NCBI RefSeq assembly: GCF_016937655.1
Contig: NZ_JAFHKL010000005.1
Span: 1-64,000 of the forward strand
Direction of reading: 5' to 3'
Source: Chromobacterium alkanivorans
GTDB taxonomy: Bacteria; Pseudomonadota; Gammaproteobacteria; Burkholderiales; Chromobacteriaceae
Length of the DNA: 64,000 bases
Shown here: piece after piece, positions 37,101 to 45,437 of the stretch
Layout: the number at the start of each line of letters is the position of its first letter
Position numbering within the stretch: position 1 is the stretch's first letter
Notes under the pieces: generated by a model
What the model was told of the DNA's origin: nothing
The model's database searches: none
Seen by the model: the letters and a program-made list of their open reading frames with translations, nothing else
Translations under genes and position numbers: made by a program

Positions 37101-40100
37101 CGCGGGCGCCGGAGACGGAGCGGGATAGTACGGTAGTGGTGGAAACTTTGGTCGACAACAGGGACGACATGATGTGGCTGGCGCCCGTTCATGTCATAAG
37201 CGGAGAGGGAATCATGCAACGCAGTAGCTCGGACAACGAAGTATTGAGCGTGTTGGACGCGCAGATCCAGGCGCAGAACATGCTCAGCCAGGTGCACCAG
37301 CAGTTCCAGCTGAATCAGAAGGACTACATTCAGCTGCTGGACTCGCTGATGACCAAGCAATACACCTTGCTGGAGAAATTCCAGGGCAGCCAGCAACTGA
37401 CCGAAGTGGTGGCCAGCCTGGGCCAGAGCCTGCAGCTGCTGGACAAGAACCAGGAGCTCTACCACGTCAACCACGAGCATTACTTCGACAACCAGCAAGC
37501 CCTGCTGGGCGGCGACGTCGCCGCTCGCGGCGGCCAGGTGACGGCCCGCCTGCAACAGCGCGCCCCGCTGGAAGTGAGCCTGCCGACGCCGCGCGCCGCG
37601 GTGGAACTGCCGGCGGCCGCGCCTCTGGCGCAGCCCGTCGTCGTCGCCGCTCCGGCGGCGCAAGCGGCTGAGGTGCAAGCGCCCAAGCCGACGCTGCAGG
37701 AAATCCCGCAAGCCGTGGCTCCGGCAGCCGCGCCGGCCGCCCCGGTCGCCGCCCCCGCCGCTGTAGCCGCCGCGCCTGCCGCCGCCGCGATCAGCGCCGA
37801 AGACCAGGCGCTGATCCAGCGCTTCGAAGCCCTGACCGAGGCCGACCTGATCAAGCAGCTGATCGCCATCGTCAGCGATCGCACCGGCTACCCGGCCGAC
37901 ATGATCAATGAGGAAATGGATCTGGAGGCCGACCTGGGCATCGATTCGATCAAGCGCCTGGAAATCTTCGGCGCCATGTTCGACCAGCTGTCCGCCGAAG
38001 TGCCGCACTTCCAGGACATGGAAAAGCAGAAGGACATGGAAACCTTCGACATCGACGCCTTCAGCAACATCCGCAAGATGGGCGGCTTCTTCAAGCAGAC
38101 CATCTCCGAACTGCTGACCGAGCTGAAGCAGGGCGGCGCCGCCGCGCCGGCCGCCGAAGCCGCTCCGGTTCCGGCCGCCGCGCCGGCCCCGGTCTCCAGC
38201 GAACCGGCCTTGCACGAAACCCCGGCGGCGGAGGCCAAGCCCCTGCGTCAGCTGGGCGTGGTGTCGTCGACCAAGAAACTGGTCGCAGACGTAGCCGTGG
38301 AGGACACCGCAGCAAAAAAATCCCTAGCTGAGCCCCGGGAGACGGCATCTGCCCTCGCTCAGCAATCCCCTGTAAGTGATGCCCATACGGTAACCGCGTC
38401 CATCCATCGTTTCCAGGCGCGGAAACAGGCCTTGCCCAAGCCGGACCTGCTGGAGCTGGCCGCCGGCCGGCTCTGGCTGCTGACCGACGACGGCAAGGGT
38501 TTAAGCGAAGAAGTGGCCAAACAGCTGCTGGCCCACGGCCAGCAGGTGGCGCGGCTGGTGTTCAAGTGGCAGCAGGCCAAGGGCCAGCGCAAGGCGATCA
38601 AGCACGTCAACGACTACGTGCTGGAACGCGCCGACGAGCTGGCGCTGGAAGACGTGCTGTCGCGCATCGCGGTGGCCGAAGGCCAGGTGGGCGGCTTCAT
38701 CCATCTGCAAGTGCCGGCCGGCAACGTCAAATCGCTGGCCAACGCCTTCGCCGCGGCCGAGTACGACACCGCTCAGGCCTTGTTCCTGCTGGCCAAGCTG
38801 CTGCAGCCCTCGCTGACGCAGCCAGGCCCGGGCCGCGCGTGCTTCTTCGTGGCCAGCCAGCTGGACGGCGAGCTGGGCACCGCCCGGCGCGCCGCCTTCC
38901 CGGTGGCCGCCGCCGGCGTCAGCGGCCTGAGCAAGGCGCTGAACATCGAGTGGGAAGACGTGTTCTGCCGCACCGTGGATTTCGATCCCAAATGCGGCAA
39001 GGGCGCCATCGCGGCGATGCTGCTGGAAGAGCTGCGCGACGTGCAGTCCGACGTGGCCGAAGTGGGCCGCGGCGTCAAGGGCGAGCGGATGACGCTGGGC
39101 TTCGAAGCGGCGCCGACCGACCCTCAGGCCGTGGCCAGCATCGACGCCAAGACCGTGTTCCTGGTCACCGGCGGCGCGCGCGGCATCACCGCCGAGTGCG
39201 TGATCGCGCTGGCCAAGCGTTATCCGGCTCGCTTCGCGCTGCTGGGCCGCACTCGCATCGACGCGCCGCCGCCGGAATGGGCGGAGGGCGGCGGCGAGCT
39301 GGCCGAGCTCAAGGCGCGCGCCATCCGCCACCTGCAACAGCAGGGCGAGACGGTGACCCCGGTCAAGGTGGACGCCTTGCTCAAGGAAGTGCTGCAGCTG
39401 GCCGAGGTGCGCGCCACCATCGCCGGCATCGAGCAGGCCGGCGGCCAGGCCATCTATCTGGCTTGCGACATCGGCGACGCCAAGGACGTGGCCCGGGCGG
39501 CGGCGGAGGCGCAGCGGCAGCTGGGCCCGATCCGCGGCATCATCCACGGCGCCGGCAATCTGGCGGACAAGCGCATCGAGAAAAAGACCCCGGCCGATTT
39601 CCGCTCGGTGTTCCACACCAAGGTCAAAGGGCTGGAGAACCTACTGGCGGCGGTCAAGCCGGACGGTCTGCGCCATCTGGTGCTGTTCTCCTCGGTGTCG
39701 GGCTTCTTCGGCAACGCCGGCCAGACCGATTACGCGATGGCCAACGACGCGCTGAACAAGTTCGCCTACCTGTACCAGACCCTGTATCCGAAACAGCAGG
39801 TGCGCAGCATCAACTGGGGTCCGTGGGACAGCGGCATGGTCAACGACGTGTTGAAGAAGGCCTACGCCGACCGCGGCCTGGCCATCATCCCCACCTCGGT
39901 CGGCGCGCAGTTCTTCGTCGACGAGTTCGCCGCCGGCCTGGTGCCTCAGGTGATCGTGGGCGGCGGCAGCTACAAGGTGGGGCGCAAGCAGAAGACCCTG
40001 CCGGCGCTGACCCGGGTGGAGCGCGAGCTGGACCCGGCCGTCAACGGCTTCCTGGCCGACCACGTGGTGGGCGGGCAGCCGGTGCTGCCGGCCACGGCCG

Positions 40101-40867
40101 CGGCAGGCTGGATGGTGCAGCTGTGCGAAGACCTGCTGCCCGGCTACCGGCTGGAGACGCTGACGGACTTCCGCGTGCTCAAGGGCGTGGTGTTCGACGC
40201 CGGCGAGCAAAAGCGCTTCATCGCCGAACTGCGGCCGGTGGCCGAAGCCGGCGGCAACGGCGACCGCCACACGCTGGAGGTGAGCATCTTCAACCAGGTG
40301 GACGGCGCCGCGCTGAACCGCTACCAGGCGCGGGTGACCATGAGCCGGCTGGCGGCGGAGCAGCCGGCGGACGGACCGCAAGCGCCGACCGGCGCGCCGC
40401 TGGAGCATCCGCCGCTGTACGGCGACATGCGCGACGGCGCCTGGCTGTTCCACGGCCCGGCCTTCCGCGGCGTGCAGACCTTGTTCCGTCTCGACGGCCA
40501 GGGCCTGCAAGCCGGCGGGCGGCTGGCCGCCGCGGCCGGACAGGGGCAGTTCCCGGTGAACTCCTTCAACCCCTACCTGGCGGACGTGGCGTTGCAAACG
40601 CCGCTGGTCTGGCTGATGTCGCAGTCCGACAAGGCCGGGCTGCCGCTGCAGATCGCCGAGTGGCGGCAGTACGCGCCGCTGGCTTTCGACCAGGCCTTCT
40701 ATCTGAGCATGGCGGTCACGGCGCAAACCGCGACCACTCTGCTGGCCGACGTCATCGTCCACGGCGCCGACGGCAAGGTGTACAGCAAGCTTTCCGGCTT
40801 GCAGTTCACCGTGTCGAAGAAGCTGCGGCAGCTGATGTGCGACCCGGAGGCCAGCGTGGCGGTGTGA
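34154..40867 (+). CDS. PfaA-like iterative synthase: KS-AT-ACP-KR-DH
   Basis: A 2237-residue multidomain protein. Ketosynthase ~12-450 with catalytic Cys221 (DAACASS), His356 (EAHGTGT) and His396 (GHTRCAAG); acyltransferase ~590-880 with Ser690 in AGHSYGE; Gln-rich coiled segment ~1030-1120; one acyl carrier domain ~1215-1300 with phosphopantetheine Ser1265 in GIDSIK; ketoreductase ~1480-1960 (VTGGARGITAEC, FSSVSGFFGNAGQTDYAMAN); C-terminal dehydratase-like hot-dog pair (FLADHVVGG, LFHGPAFRG, NPYLADVAL). The order is that of PfaA of polyunsaturated fatty acid synthases and, as I recall, of the first protein of zeamine/fabclavine polyamine synthases. PfaA usually has several tandem carriers; here there is one. 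The start has GGGAGGA upstream. An in-frame ATG at 37214 behind GGAGAGGGA looks like an old gene boundary. Confidence 0.93.
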   Translation: MSKTVSSRIGPGTVDIAIVGMASHFPDAATLYDFWTNIVDKKDSLTDIDQKNGDEYWRKEDYYSADPSAADKTYGHRAGFVPAIDFDPVEFKLPPLMLESISTAQIFALHVAKQAMLDARLVGDDALPVDKDRVGVILGGAGNGNTSFSLAFRQQEPYLRKVLNHAGLPGAVADEVIDRVNHLYLEWNEDSFPGFLGNVACGRIASYFDLGGTSYMVDAACASSLAAIKAAVGELVDGSCDVVLTGGVNLENSIFSFLCFSKTPALSKSNLSRPFDESSDGMMLGDGVGFLVLKRLEDAERDGDRVYAVIKSLQASSDGRAKSIFAPRHEGQVKAMRRAYERAGISPAEIQLVEAHGTGTQSGDETEIKSLRAVFEAGGAQPGSVAIGSVKSQIGHTRCAAGAAAMMKAALSLYHKVLPPTINVSQPSRELADSASPFYVNIDSRPWLSPVGGAPRRAALSAYGFGGTNYHAIMEEHQARPQGDFRLNLRPEVVLLYADGPEQLLALAEHKLAAFRAEDAGYQFRLHQGAAARAPAASARLAFVAASAEQAAGLLDEAIKLLRARPDQDWEHPLGIYYKREAAPLAGRVVALFPGQGAQYVNMGRDIANDYPAMRETLEGLDAEAHADGLPLPSAAIFPPPAFDAETADRQMAELTQTRTAQPAIGAISAGYYKLLRGLGLRADFLAGHSYGEVTALWAAGVLSDEDFYRTSLARGAAVASPVPGGEPGAMLAASLPESEASAVLERFPELVVANYNSQQQLVFGGASDIIRQAHEFLNERKVRSQVLAVSAAFHTDFVRHACAPFEASLAGIPFLAPQAAVYSTASGERHADDPAKIKQSLIGQLVSPVRFQQTIERIHQQGGYLFVEIGPKGILGKLVADILKDKPHAVVSLNPSANGEEALQFKRALARLAVEGVELSSTDPQAALPLAAEPKKKALTYTMSGGFFYSEKAKQRRAHAMRKDTRVIDAFIDERLAASSPPRAPETERDSTVVVETLVDNRDDMMWLAPVHVISGEGIMQRSSSDNEVLSVLDAQIQAQNMLSQVHQQFQLNQKDYIQLLDSLMTKQYTLLEKFQGSQQLTEVVASLGQSLQLLDKNQELYHVNHEHYFDNQQALLGGDVAARGGQVTARLQQRAPLEVSLPTPRAAVELPAAAPLAQPVVVAAPAAQAAEVQAPKPTLQEIPQAVAPAAAPAAPVAAPAAVAAAPAAAAISAEDQALIQRFEALTEADLIKQLIAIVSDRTGYPADMINEEMDLEADLGIDSIKRLEIFGAMFDQLSAEVPHFQDMEKQKDMETFDIDAFSNIRKMGGFFKQTISELLTELKQGGAAAPAAEAAPVPAAAPAPVSSEPALHETPAAEAKPLRQLGVVSSTKKLVADVAVEDTAAKKSLAEPRETASALAQQSPVSDAHTVTASIHRFQARKQALPKPDLLELAAGRLWLLTDDGKGLSEEVAKQLLAHGQQVARLVFKWQQAKGQRKAIKHVNDYVLERADELALEDVLSRIAVAEGQVGGFIHLQVPAGNVKSLANAFAAAEYDTAQALFLLAKLLQPSLTQPGPGRACFFVASQLDGELGTARRAAFPVAAAGVSGLSKALNIEWEDVFCRTVDFDPKCGKGAIAAMLLEELRDVQSDVAEVGRGVKGERMTLGFEAAPTDPQAVASIDAKTVFLVTGGARGITAECVIALAKRYPARFALLGRTRIDAPPPEWAEGGGELAELKARAIRHLQQQGETVTPVKVDALLKEVLQLAEVRATIAGIEQAGGQAIYLACDIGDAKDVARAAAEAQRQLGPIRGIIHGAGNLADKRIEKKTPADFRSVFHTKVKGLENLLAAVKPDGLRHLVLFSSVSGFFGNAGQTDYAMANDALNKFAYLYQTLYPKQQVRSINWGPWDSGMVNDVLKKAYADRGLAIIPTSVGAQFFVDEFAAGLVPQVIVGGGSYKVGRKQKTLPALTRVERELDPAVNGFLADHVVGGQPVLPATAAAGWMVQLCEDLLPGYRLETLTDFRVLKGVVFDAGEQKRFIAELRPVAEAGGNGDRHTLEVSIFNQVDGAALNRYQARVTMSRLAAEQPADGPQAPTGAPLEHPPLYGDMRDGAWLFHGPAFRGVQTLFRLDGQGLQAGGRLAAAAGQGQFPVNSFNPYLADVALQTPLVWLMSQSDKAGLPLQIAEWRQYAPLAFDQAFYLSMAVTAQTATTLLADVIVHGADGKVYSKLSGLQFTVSKKLRQLMCDPEASVAV

Positions 40868-40876
40868 CGCGAGCAA

Positions 40877-40898
40877 GGCCGCGCCCGCGGGCGCGGCC
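40877..40898. repeat. 22-bp perfect GC palindrome between synthase genes
   Basis: GGCCGCGCCCG is followed directly by its reverse complement, 10 bp after the stop of the first synthase gene. No T-run follows. It may pause transcription or protect mRNA within the operon. The rest of the 241-bp spacer holds nothing I can assign. Confidence 0.5.
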
Positions 40899-41108
40899 GG
40901 TCCGGAGCGCGGCGACGCGTTCCGGCCATACAGCCGAGGCGCGGCGGCGGAGCGTTCGCCTGACCGCCGCCGCACTCGAAATCGGCCCGCGCCGGTTCAA
41001 TCCAGATCCCGCGCCGCCGCCCGCCGCTTCAACAGCGGCCGGCGGCGGAGGGGGACGGTTGCGCCCAAGGTTTGGGAATGTTGGCTCTACTTTAGGCATG
41101 AATGCACT

Positions 41109-44100
41109 ATGGAAGAAATCGCCATTATCGGATTAGGCTGCCTGTTTCCAGGCGCCGAAACGCCAGAACAGTACTGGCGCAACCTGCTGGAGCGGCGGGA
41201 TTGCACCTCGGAATTGAGCCGGGAAGAGCTGGGCGTGGACCCGGCGCTGTATCGCCACCCGGTGCCGGGCACCGCGGACAAGATCGCCTACAACAAGAAC
41301 GGCCATGTGCGCGGCTTCAAGCTGGACGCCGGCCGCTACCGGCTGCCGGCTGCGCAGCTGGAGGCGCTGGACCCCTTGTTCCAATGGACGCTCTACGCGG
41401 CGGAACAGGCGTTGAACGACGCCGGCCAGGGCGCGGCCCACAGCGCCGAGGCGCTGGAGCGCTGCGGCCTGATCATCGGCAATATCGGCATGCCCACGCA
41501 TGCCGGCAAGAAGCTGCTCAACGGCTTCTACCAAGGCATCCTGGAGCCCTACGTCCAGGAACTGCTGCAACGCGACGATTTCCATTTCCGCCAGCCCTGG
41601 CAGGCGGAAGGCTTGTCCGATCTCAATCTGATGACCGGCAGCCACAACGCCACGCTGGCGGCCCAGGCGCTGGGCCTGTCCGGCCCCAGCTTCGCGCTGG
41701 ACGCGGCCTGCGCCTCGGCGCTGTACGCCATCCGCGTGGCCAGCTACTACCTGCAAAGCGGCAAGGCCGACCTGATGCTGGCCGGCGCGGTCTGCCACGC
41801 CGACCACATCTACATCGATCACGGCTTCAACGTGCTGCAGGCCTTCCCGGCCGACGGCCAGTCGGTGCCGTTCGACCGCAACTCCCAGGGCCTGAAGGCC
41901 GGCGAGGGCGCCAGCGTGATCGCGCTCAAGCGCTACGCCGACGCGGTGCGCGACAAGGACCGCATCTACGGGGTGATCGAATCCATCGGCCTGTCCAACG
42001 ACGGCGGCGCCAAGCACATCCTGGTGCCGGACCTCAACGGCCAGCTGCTGTCGCTGAAACGCGCCTACGACGGCGTGGACAAGAACATCGATTATCTGGA
42101 ATGCCACGCCACCGGCACCCCGGTGGGCGACCAGGTGGAGCTGGGCTCGGTGGAGACCTTCTTCGCCGACCAGGCGCAACGGCCGCTGATCGGCGCCAAC
42201 AAGGGCAATATCGGCCACATGCTGACCGCCTCCGGCATGGCCAGCATCCTCAAGGTGCTGTTGGCGATGCGCAGCGGCGTGATCCCGCCGACGCTGAACG
42301 TGGAAGACATGGTCAGCACTCCGGGCGGCCAGCTGGACATCCGCCACGTGGTGCGCGACACCACGCCGTGGCCGCAGCGCGGCCAGGCCAAGCGCGCCGG
42401 CATCAACGCCTTCGGCTTCGGCGGCGTCAACGGCCACATGGTGCTGCGCGAACACCGCGCCGACGCGCCGGTGACCGCCTGGCCGCAACTGCCGGCCGAA
42501 CAACAAAGCCTGGCCATCGTCGGCGTCGGCGTGGCGCTGGCGGACACCGAAACCCCGGACGCTCTGCTGCAAACGGTGGCCGAGGGCCGCCGCCATTTCC
42601 GCCCGCTGCCGCGCACCCGCTGGCTGGGCCTGGAGCGGCGCGCCGACGTGCTGGGCGCGCGCGGCTACCGCCAGGCGCCGGCCGGCGCCTATATCGAGCA
42701 GTTCGACTTCGACTGCAAGCGCTTCAAGCTGCCGCCCAAGGTGGTGGGCAGCCATCTGCTGTCGCACTTATTCCTGATGCCCATCGCCGAACGCGCCTTC
42801 TACGACGCCGGCTACCAGCTGGACGGCCACAAGCGCAATATCGCCGTCATCGTCGCCGGCGACGTGGACTACAGCTGCTCGCGCTACCAGGCGCGCAACG
42901 AGATGGCCTGGCAAGTGCGCGACAGCCTGGCGCACAGCGGCATCGCGCTGAGCGAGGCGCAGACCGCGGCGCTGGAAACCATAGTCAAGGACAGCCTGTT
43001 CCCGGAACCGTATCCGGAAGGCATCACCGGCGGCATCGGCAATGTGGTGGCCAGCCGCATCGCCGCTCACCTGAAGCTGGACGGCCCGGCCTTCTCGCTG
43101 TGCGCGCATGAAAACGCCGCCTTCAAGGCGATAGAGCTGGCGCAATTCATGTTGTCCGAGCAATTGGTGGACGCGGTGATCGTCGCCGGCGGCAGCTTCG
43201 CCGGCGGCCTGGAAAACGTGTTGTGGGCGCCGCGCCGCGGCGCCGGCCATGTCGACGCGCCGGTGGGCGAGGGCGGCGGCGTGGTGGTGCTCAAGCGCGA
43301 GCAGGCGGCGCTGGAAGCCAAGGACCGCGTCTACGCGGTGATGCGCGGCCTGGCCATCGGCCACGCCTGCGGCGACAGCACCGAGTTCCAGCCGGTGGCC
43401 GACGCGGTGGCGCGTTCGGCGGCGGCGGCCTTGCGCCAGGCCGGCGCGGACCCGGCGGCGGTGGGCTATCTGGAACTGAGCGGCGGCGCGCTGGCCAGCG
43501 ACAATCAGGTGGAGATCGATGGCCTGTCCCGGGTGTACCGCGACAGCGGCGTGATCGCCGGCTCGGTGGCCGCCAACTACGGCCAGCTGGCCTCGGCCCA
43601 GGGCATCGTCAGCGTGATCAAGGCCGCGCTGTGCCTGCATCGCCGGCAACTGCCCGGCGCGGCGGCGCTGGCCGCCTATCCGCAGGACGCGCTGCGCGCC
43701 GTGTTCCGCGCCGGCGAAACCGGCGAGGACTGGCCGACGCCGACCGGCGGCCTGCGGCTGGCGGCGGTCAACAGCCTGGGCCTGGACCGCGGCTACGCCC
43801 ACATGATTCTGCAAGAGCCCGGCGAGGCCAACCGTCTGGAAGCCAGAACGCCGGCGCTGCCGCAGACGGGCGGTCCGGCCCTGGTCGCCACCGTGCACAC
43901 CGGCCGCGAACACACCATCGCCGAGATGATAGTCAACGAGGCCAACCGCGCGCTGTTCGCCGGCGTCAAACCCTGGCGGCGTCCGCAGCCGGCGGCGGCA
44001 CCAGCGCAGCCGCAGCCGACCGCCGCGGCGCCGGTCGACAGCGAAGCGCCGGTCTTGCAAAGGCAGCACAGCCGTCAGGCGCAGACCCAGCTCAGCTATC

Positions 44101-45437
44101 TGCAGGCCGAGCAGCGCTTCTACCAGCGCATCGCGCAATTGCTGGGCGCAGGCGCGCCGGCCGGTCCGCGCCGCGCGGCCAAGCCCAAGGCCGCGGCGCC
44201 GGCGCGTCCGCGCCCCTTGTTCGACGAGGCGCAGCTGGTGGAGCTGACCGACGGCTCCATCGCCAAGGTGCTGGGCCCGGATTACGCCGAGGCCGACAGC
44301 TACCCGATCCGCACCCGCATGCCGTCGCCGCCGTATATGTTCGCCTCGCGCATCACCGCGCTGTCGGCGCAGCCGGGCAAGCTGGAGCCGTGCTTCATCG
44401 AGTGGGAATACGATCTGCACCCCGACGCCTGGTACGTGTCCGACGGCCTGGTGCCGGCCTTCGTGTCGCTGGAAGCCTCGCACGCGATGATCGTGGCCTT
44501 CACCTACATCGGCTGCGACCAGTTGTTCAAGGGCCAGTTGCGCTACCGGGCGGTGGACAGCCAGACCACGGTCTACGGCCCGTTGCCCAAGGCCGGCGAG
44601 GTGTTGCGCGGCCGCGTCAACATCAAGTCCTTCCTCAAGGTGGGCAAGAACGTGCTGATCGCCTACGAGTACCTGTGCTACGTCGGCGATAGGCTGAGCT
44701 TCAAGCTGGAGGCCAATTCCGGCTTCTTCCTGCCCAAGGACATCGAGAAATCCAAGGGGGTCAACACCGCGCCCTATCTGAAGGCCGGCCAGCCGGCGGA
44801 GCCGTTCCAGCCGCCGCTGCGCTGCGAGCGCAAGTCCTTCGACAACAGCCATATCGAGGCCTTGCAGCGCGGCGATTTCACCGCCTGCTTCGGCGACGCC
44901 GCCTACGCCGCGCCGCGCGCGCCGCGCTTGTACGCGCCGGCGGCCAAGATGCTGGACCGGGTGGTGTCCATCTCCGCCGACGGCGGCGCCTTCGGCCTGG
45001 GCGAGGCGGTGGCCGAACGCGACATCGACCCCAGCCACTGGGTGTTCCGCGCCCACTTCAAGAACGACCCGGTGATGCCCGGCACCTTCCTGGTGGAAGG
45101 CTGCGAGCAACTGGTCAAGTTCTACCTGTGCTACCTGGGGCTGTATTCGCTGCCGGGCATGGTGCCGCACGCGCTCAGCCCGCACAGCTACAGCGCCAAG
45201 TTCCGCGGCGAAGTGAAGTGCGAGGCCGACACCCTGAGTTACCGGCTCACTTGCAAGTCCATCCACTGCGACTACCAGGCCGACGGCCAGCTGGAGCGGA
45301 TGGCGCTGGTCTTCCTCGCGGAGATCATTTACCGCGGCAACGTCATCGGCATGTGCGACAACCTAGGCGCCGGCTTCAGCCGCGCGCCGGCAGCGGCGGA
45401 CGCTTCGGCGCCGGCGCTGACAGCGATAGAGGCATGA
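41109..45437 (+). CDS. PfaC-like synthase: KS-CLF-DH-DH
   Basis: A 1442-residue protein. Active ketosynthase ~1-450 with Cys201 (DAACASAL), His333 (ECHATGTP) and His370 (GNIGHML). A second KS-like domain ~465-900 has Glu668 where the nucleophilic Cys should be (LCAHENAAF aligned to LDAACASAL), so it is a chain-length factor. A Pro/Ala linker leads to two FabA-like hot-dog dehydratase domains, ~1035-1225 and ~1245-1415; the second keeps a clear active-site-like stretch (SHWVFRAHFKNDPVMPGTF). KS-CLF pairs set chain length; the dehydratases make enoyl intermediates. It joins the next gene with no gap (stop 45437, start 45438). The ribosome site at ATG 41109 is weak, despite a 241-bp upstream spacer. 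Confidence 0.93.
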   Translation: MEEIAIIGLGCLFPGAETPEQYWRNLLERRDCTSELSREELGVDPALYRHPVPGTADKIAYNKNGHVRGFKLDAGRYRLPAAQLEALDPLFQWTLYAAEQALNDAGQGAAHSAEALERCGLIIGNIGMPTHAGKKLLNGFYQGILEPYVQELLQRDDFHFRQPWQAEGLSDLNLMTGSHNATLAAQALGLSGPSFALDAACASALYAIRVASYYLQSGKADLMLAGAVCHADHIYIDHGFNVLQAFPADGQSVPFDRNSQGLKAGEGASVIALKRYADAVRDKDRIYGVIESIGLSNDGGAKHILVPDLNGQLLSLKRAYDGVDKNIDYLECHATGTPVGDQVELGSVETFFADQAQRPLIGANKGNIGHMLTASGMASILKVLLAMRSGVIPPTLNVEDMVSTPGGQLDIRHVVRDTTPWPQRGQAKRAGINAFGFGGVNGHMVLREHRADAPVTAWPQLPAEQQSLAIVGVGVALADTETPDALLQTVAEGRRHFRPLPRTRWLGLERRADVLGARGYRQAPAGAYIEQFDFDCKRFKLPPKVVGSHLLSHLFLMPIAERAFYDAGYQLDGHKRNIAVIVAGDVDYSCSRYQARNEMAWQVRDSLAHSGIALSEAQTAALETIVKDSLFPEPYPEGITGGIGNVVASRIAAHLKLDGPAFSLCAHENAAFKAIELAQFMLSEQLVDAVIVAGGSFAGGLENVLWAPRRGAGHVDAPVGEGGGVVVLKREQAALEAKDRVYAVMRGLAIGHACGDSTEFQPVADAVARSAAAALRQAGADPAAVGYLELSGGALASDNQVEIDGLSRVYRDSGVIAGSVAANYGQLASAQGIVSVIKAALCLHRRQLPGAAALAAYPQDALRAVFRAGETGEDWPTPTGGLRLAAVNSLGLDRGYAHMILQEPGEANRLEARTPALPQTGGPALVATVHTGREHTIAEMIVNEANRALFAGVKPWRRPQPAAAPAQPQPTAAAPVDSEAPVLQRQHSRQAQTQLSYLQAEQRFYQRIAQLLGAGAPAGPRRAAKPKAAAPARPRPLFDEAQLVELTDGSIAKVLGPDYAEADSYPIRTRMPSPPYMFASRITALSAQPGKLEPCFIEWEYDLHPDAWYVSDGLVPAFVSLEASHAMIVAFTYIGCDQLFKGQLRYRAVDSQTTVYGPLPKAGEVLRGRVNIKSFLKVGKNVLIAYEYLCYVGDRLSFKLEANSGFFLPKDIEKSKGVNTAPYLKAGQPAEPFQPPLRCERKSFDNSHIEALQRGDFTACFGDAAYAAPRAPRLYAPAAKMLDRVVSISADGGAFGLGEAVAERDIDPSHWVFRAHFKNDPVMPGTFLVEGCEQLVKFYLCYLGLYSLPGMVPHALSPHSYSAKFRGEVKCEADTLSYRLTCKSIHCDYQADGQLERMALVFLAEIIYRGNVIGMCDNLGAGFSRAPAAADASAPALTAIEA

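Noticed and set aside
35531-38215. An 894-codon minus-strand open frame inside the PfaA-like gene
   Set aside because: High-GC shadow: low-complexity Arg/Gly/His/Gln composition, opposite clear KS, AT and ACP domains. The same reasoning removes the minus-strand frames at 41133-45266 and the plus-strand frame at 9600-12359.
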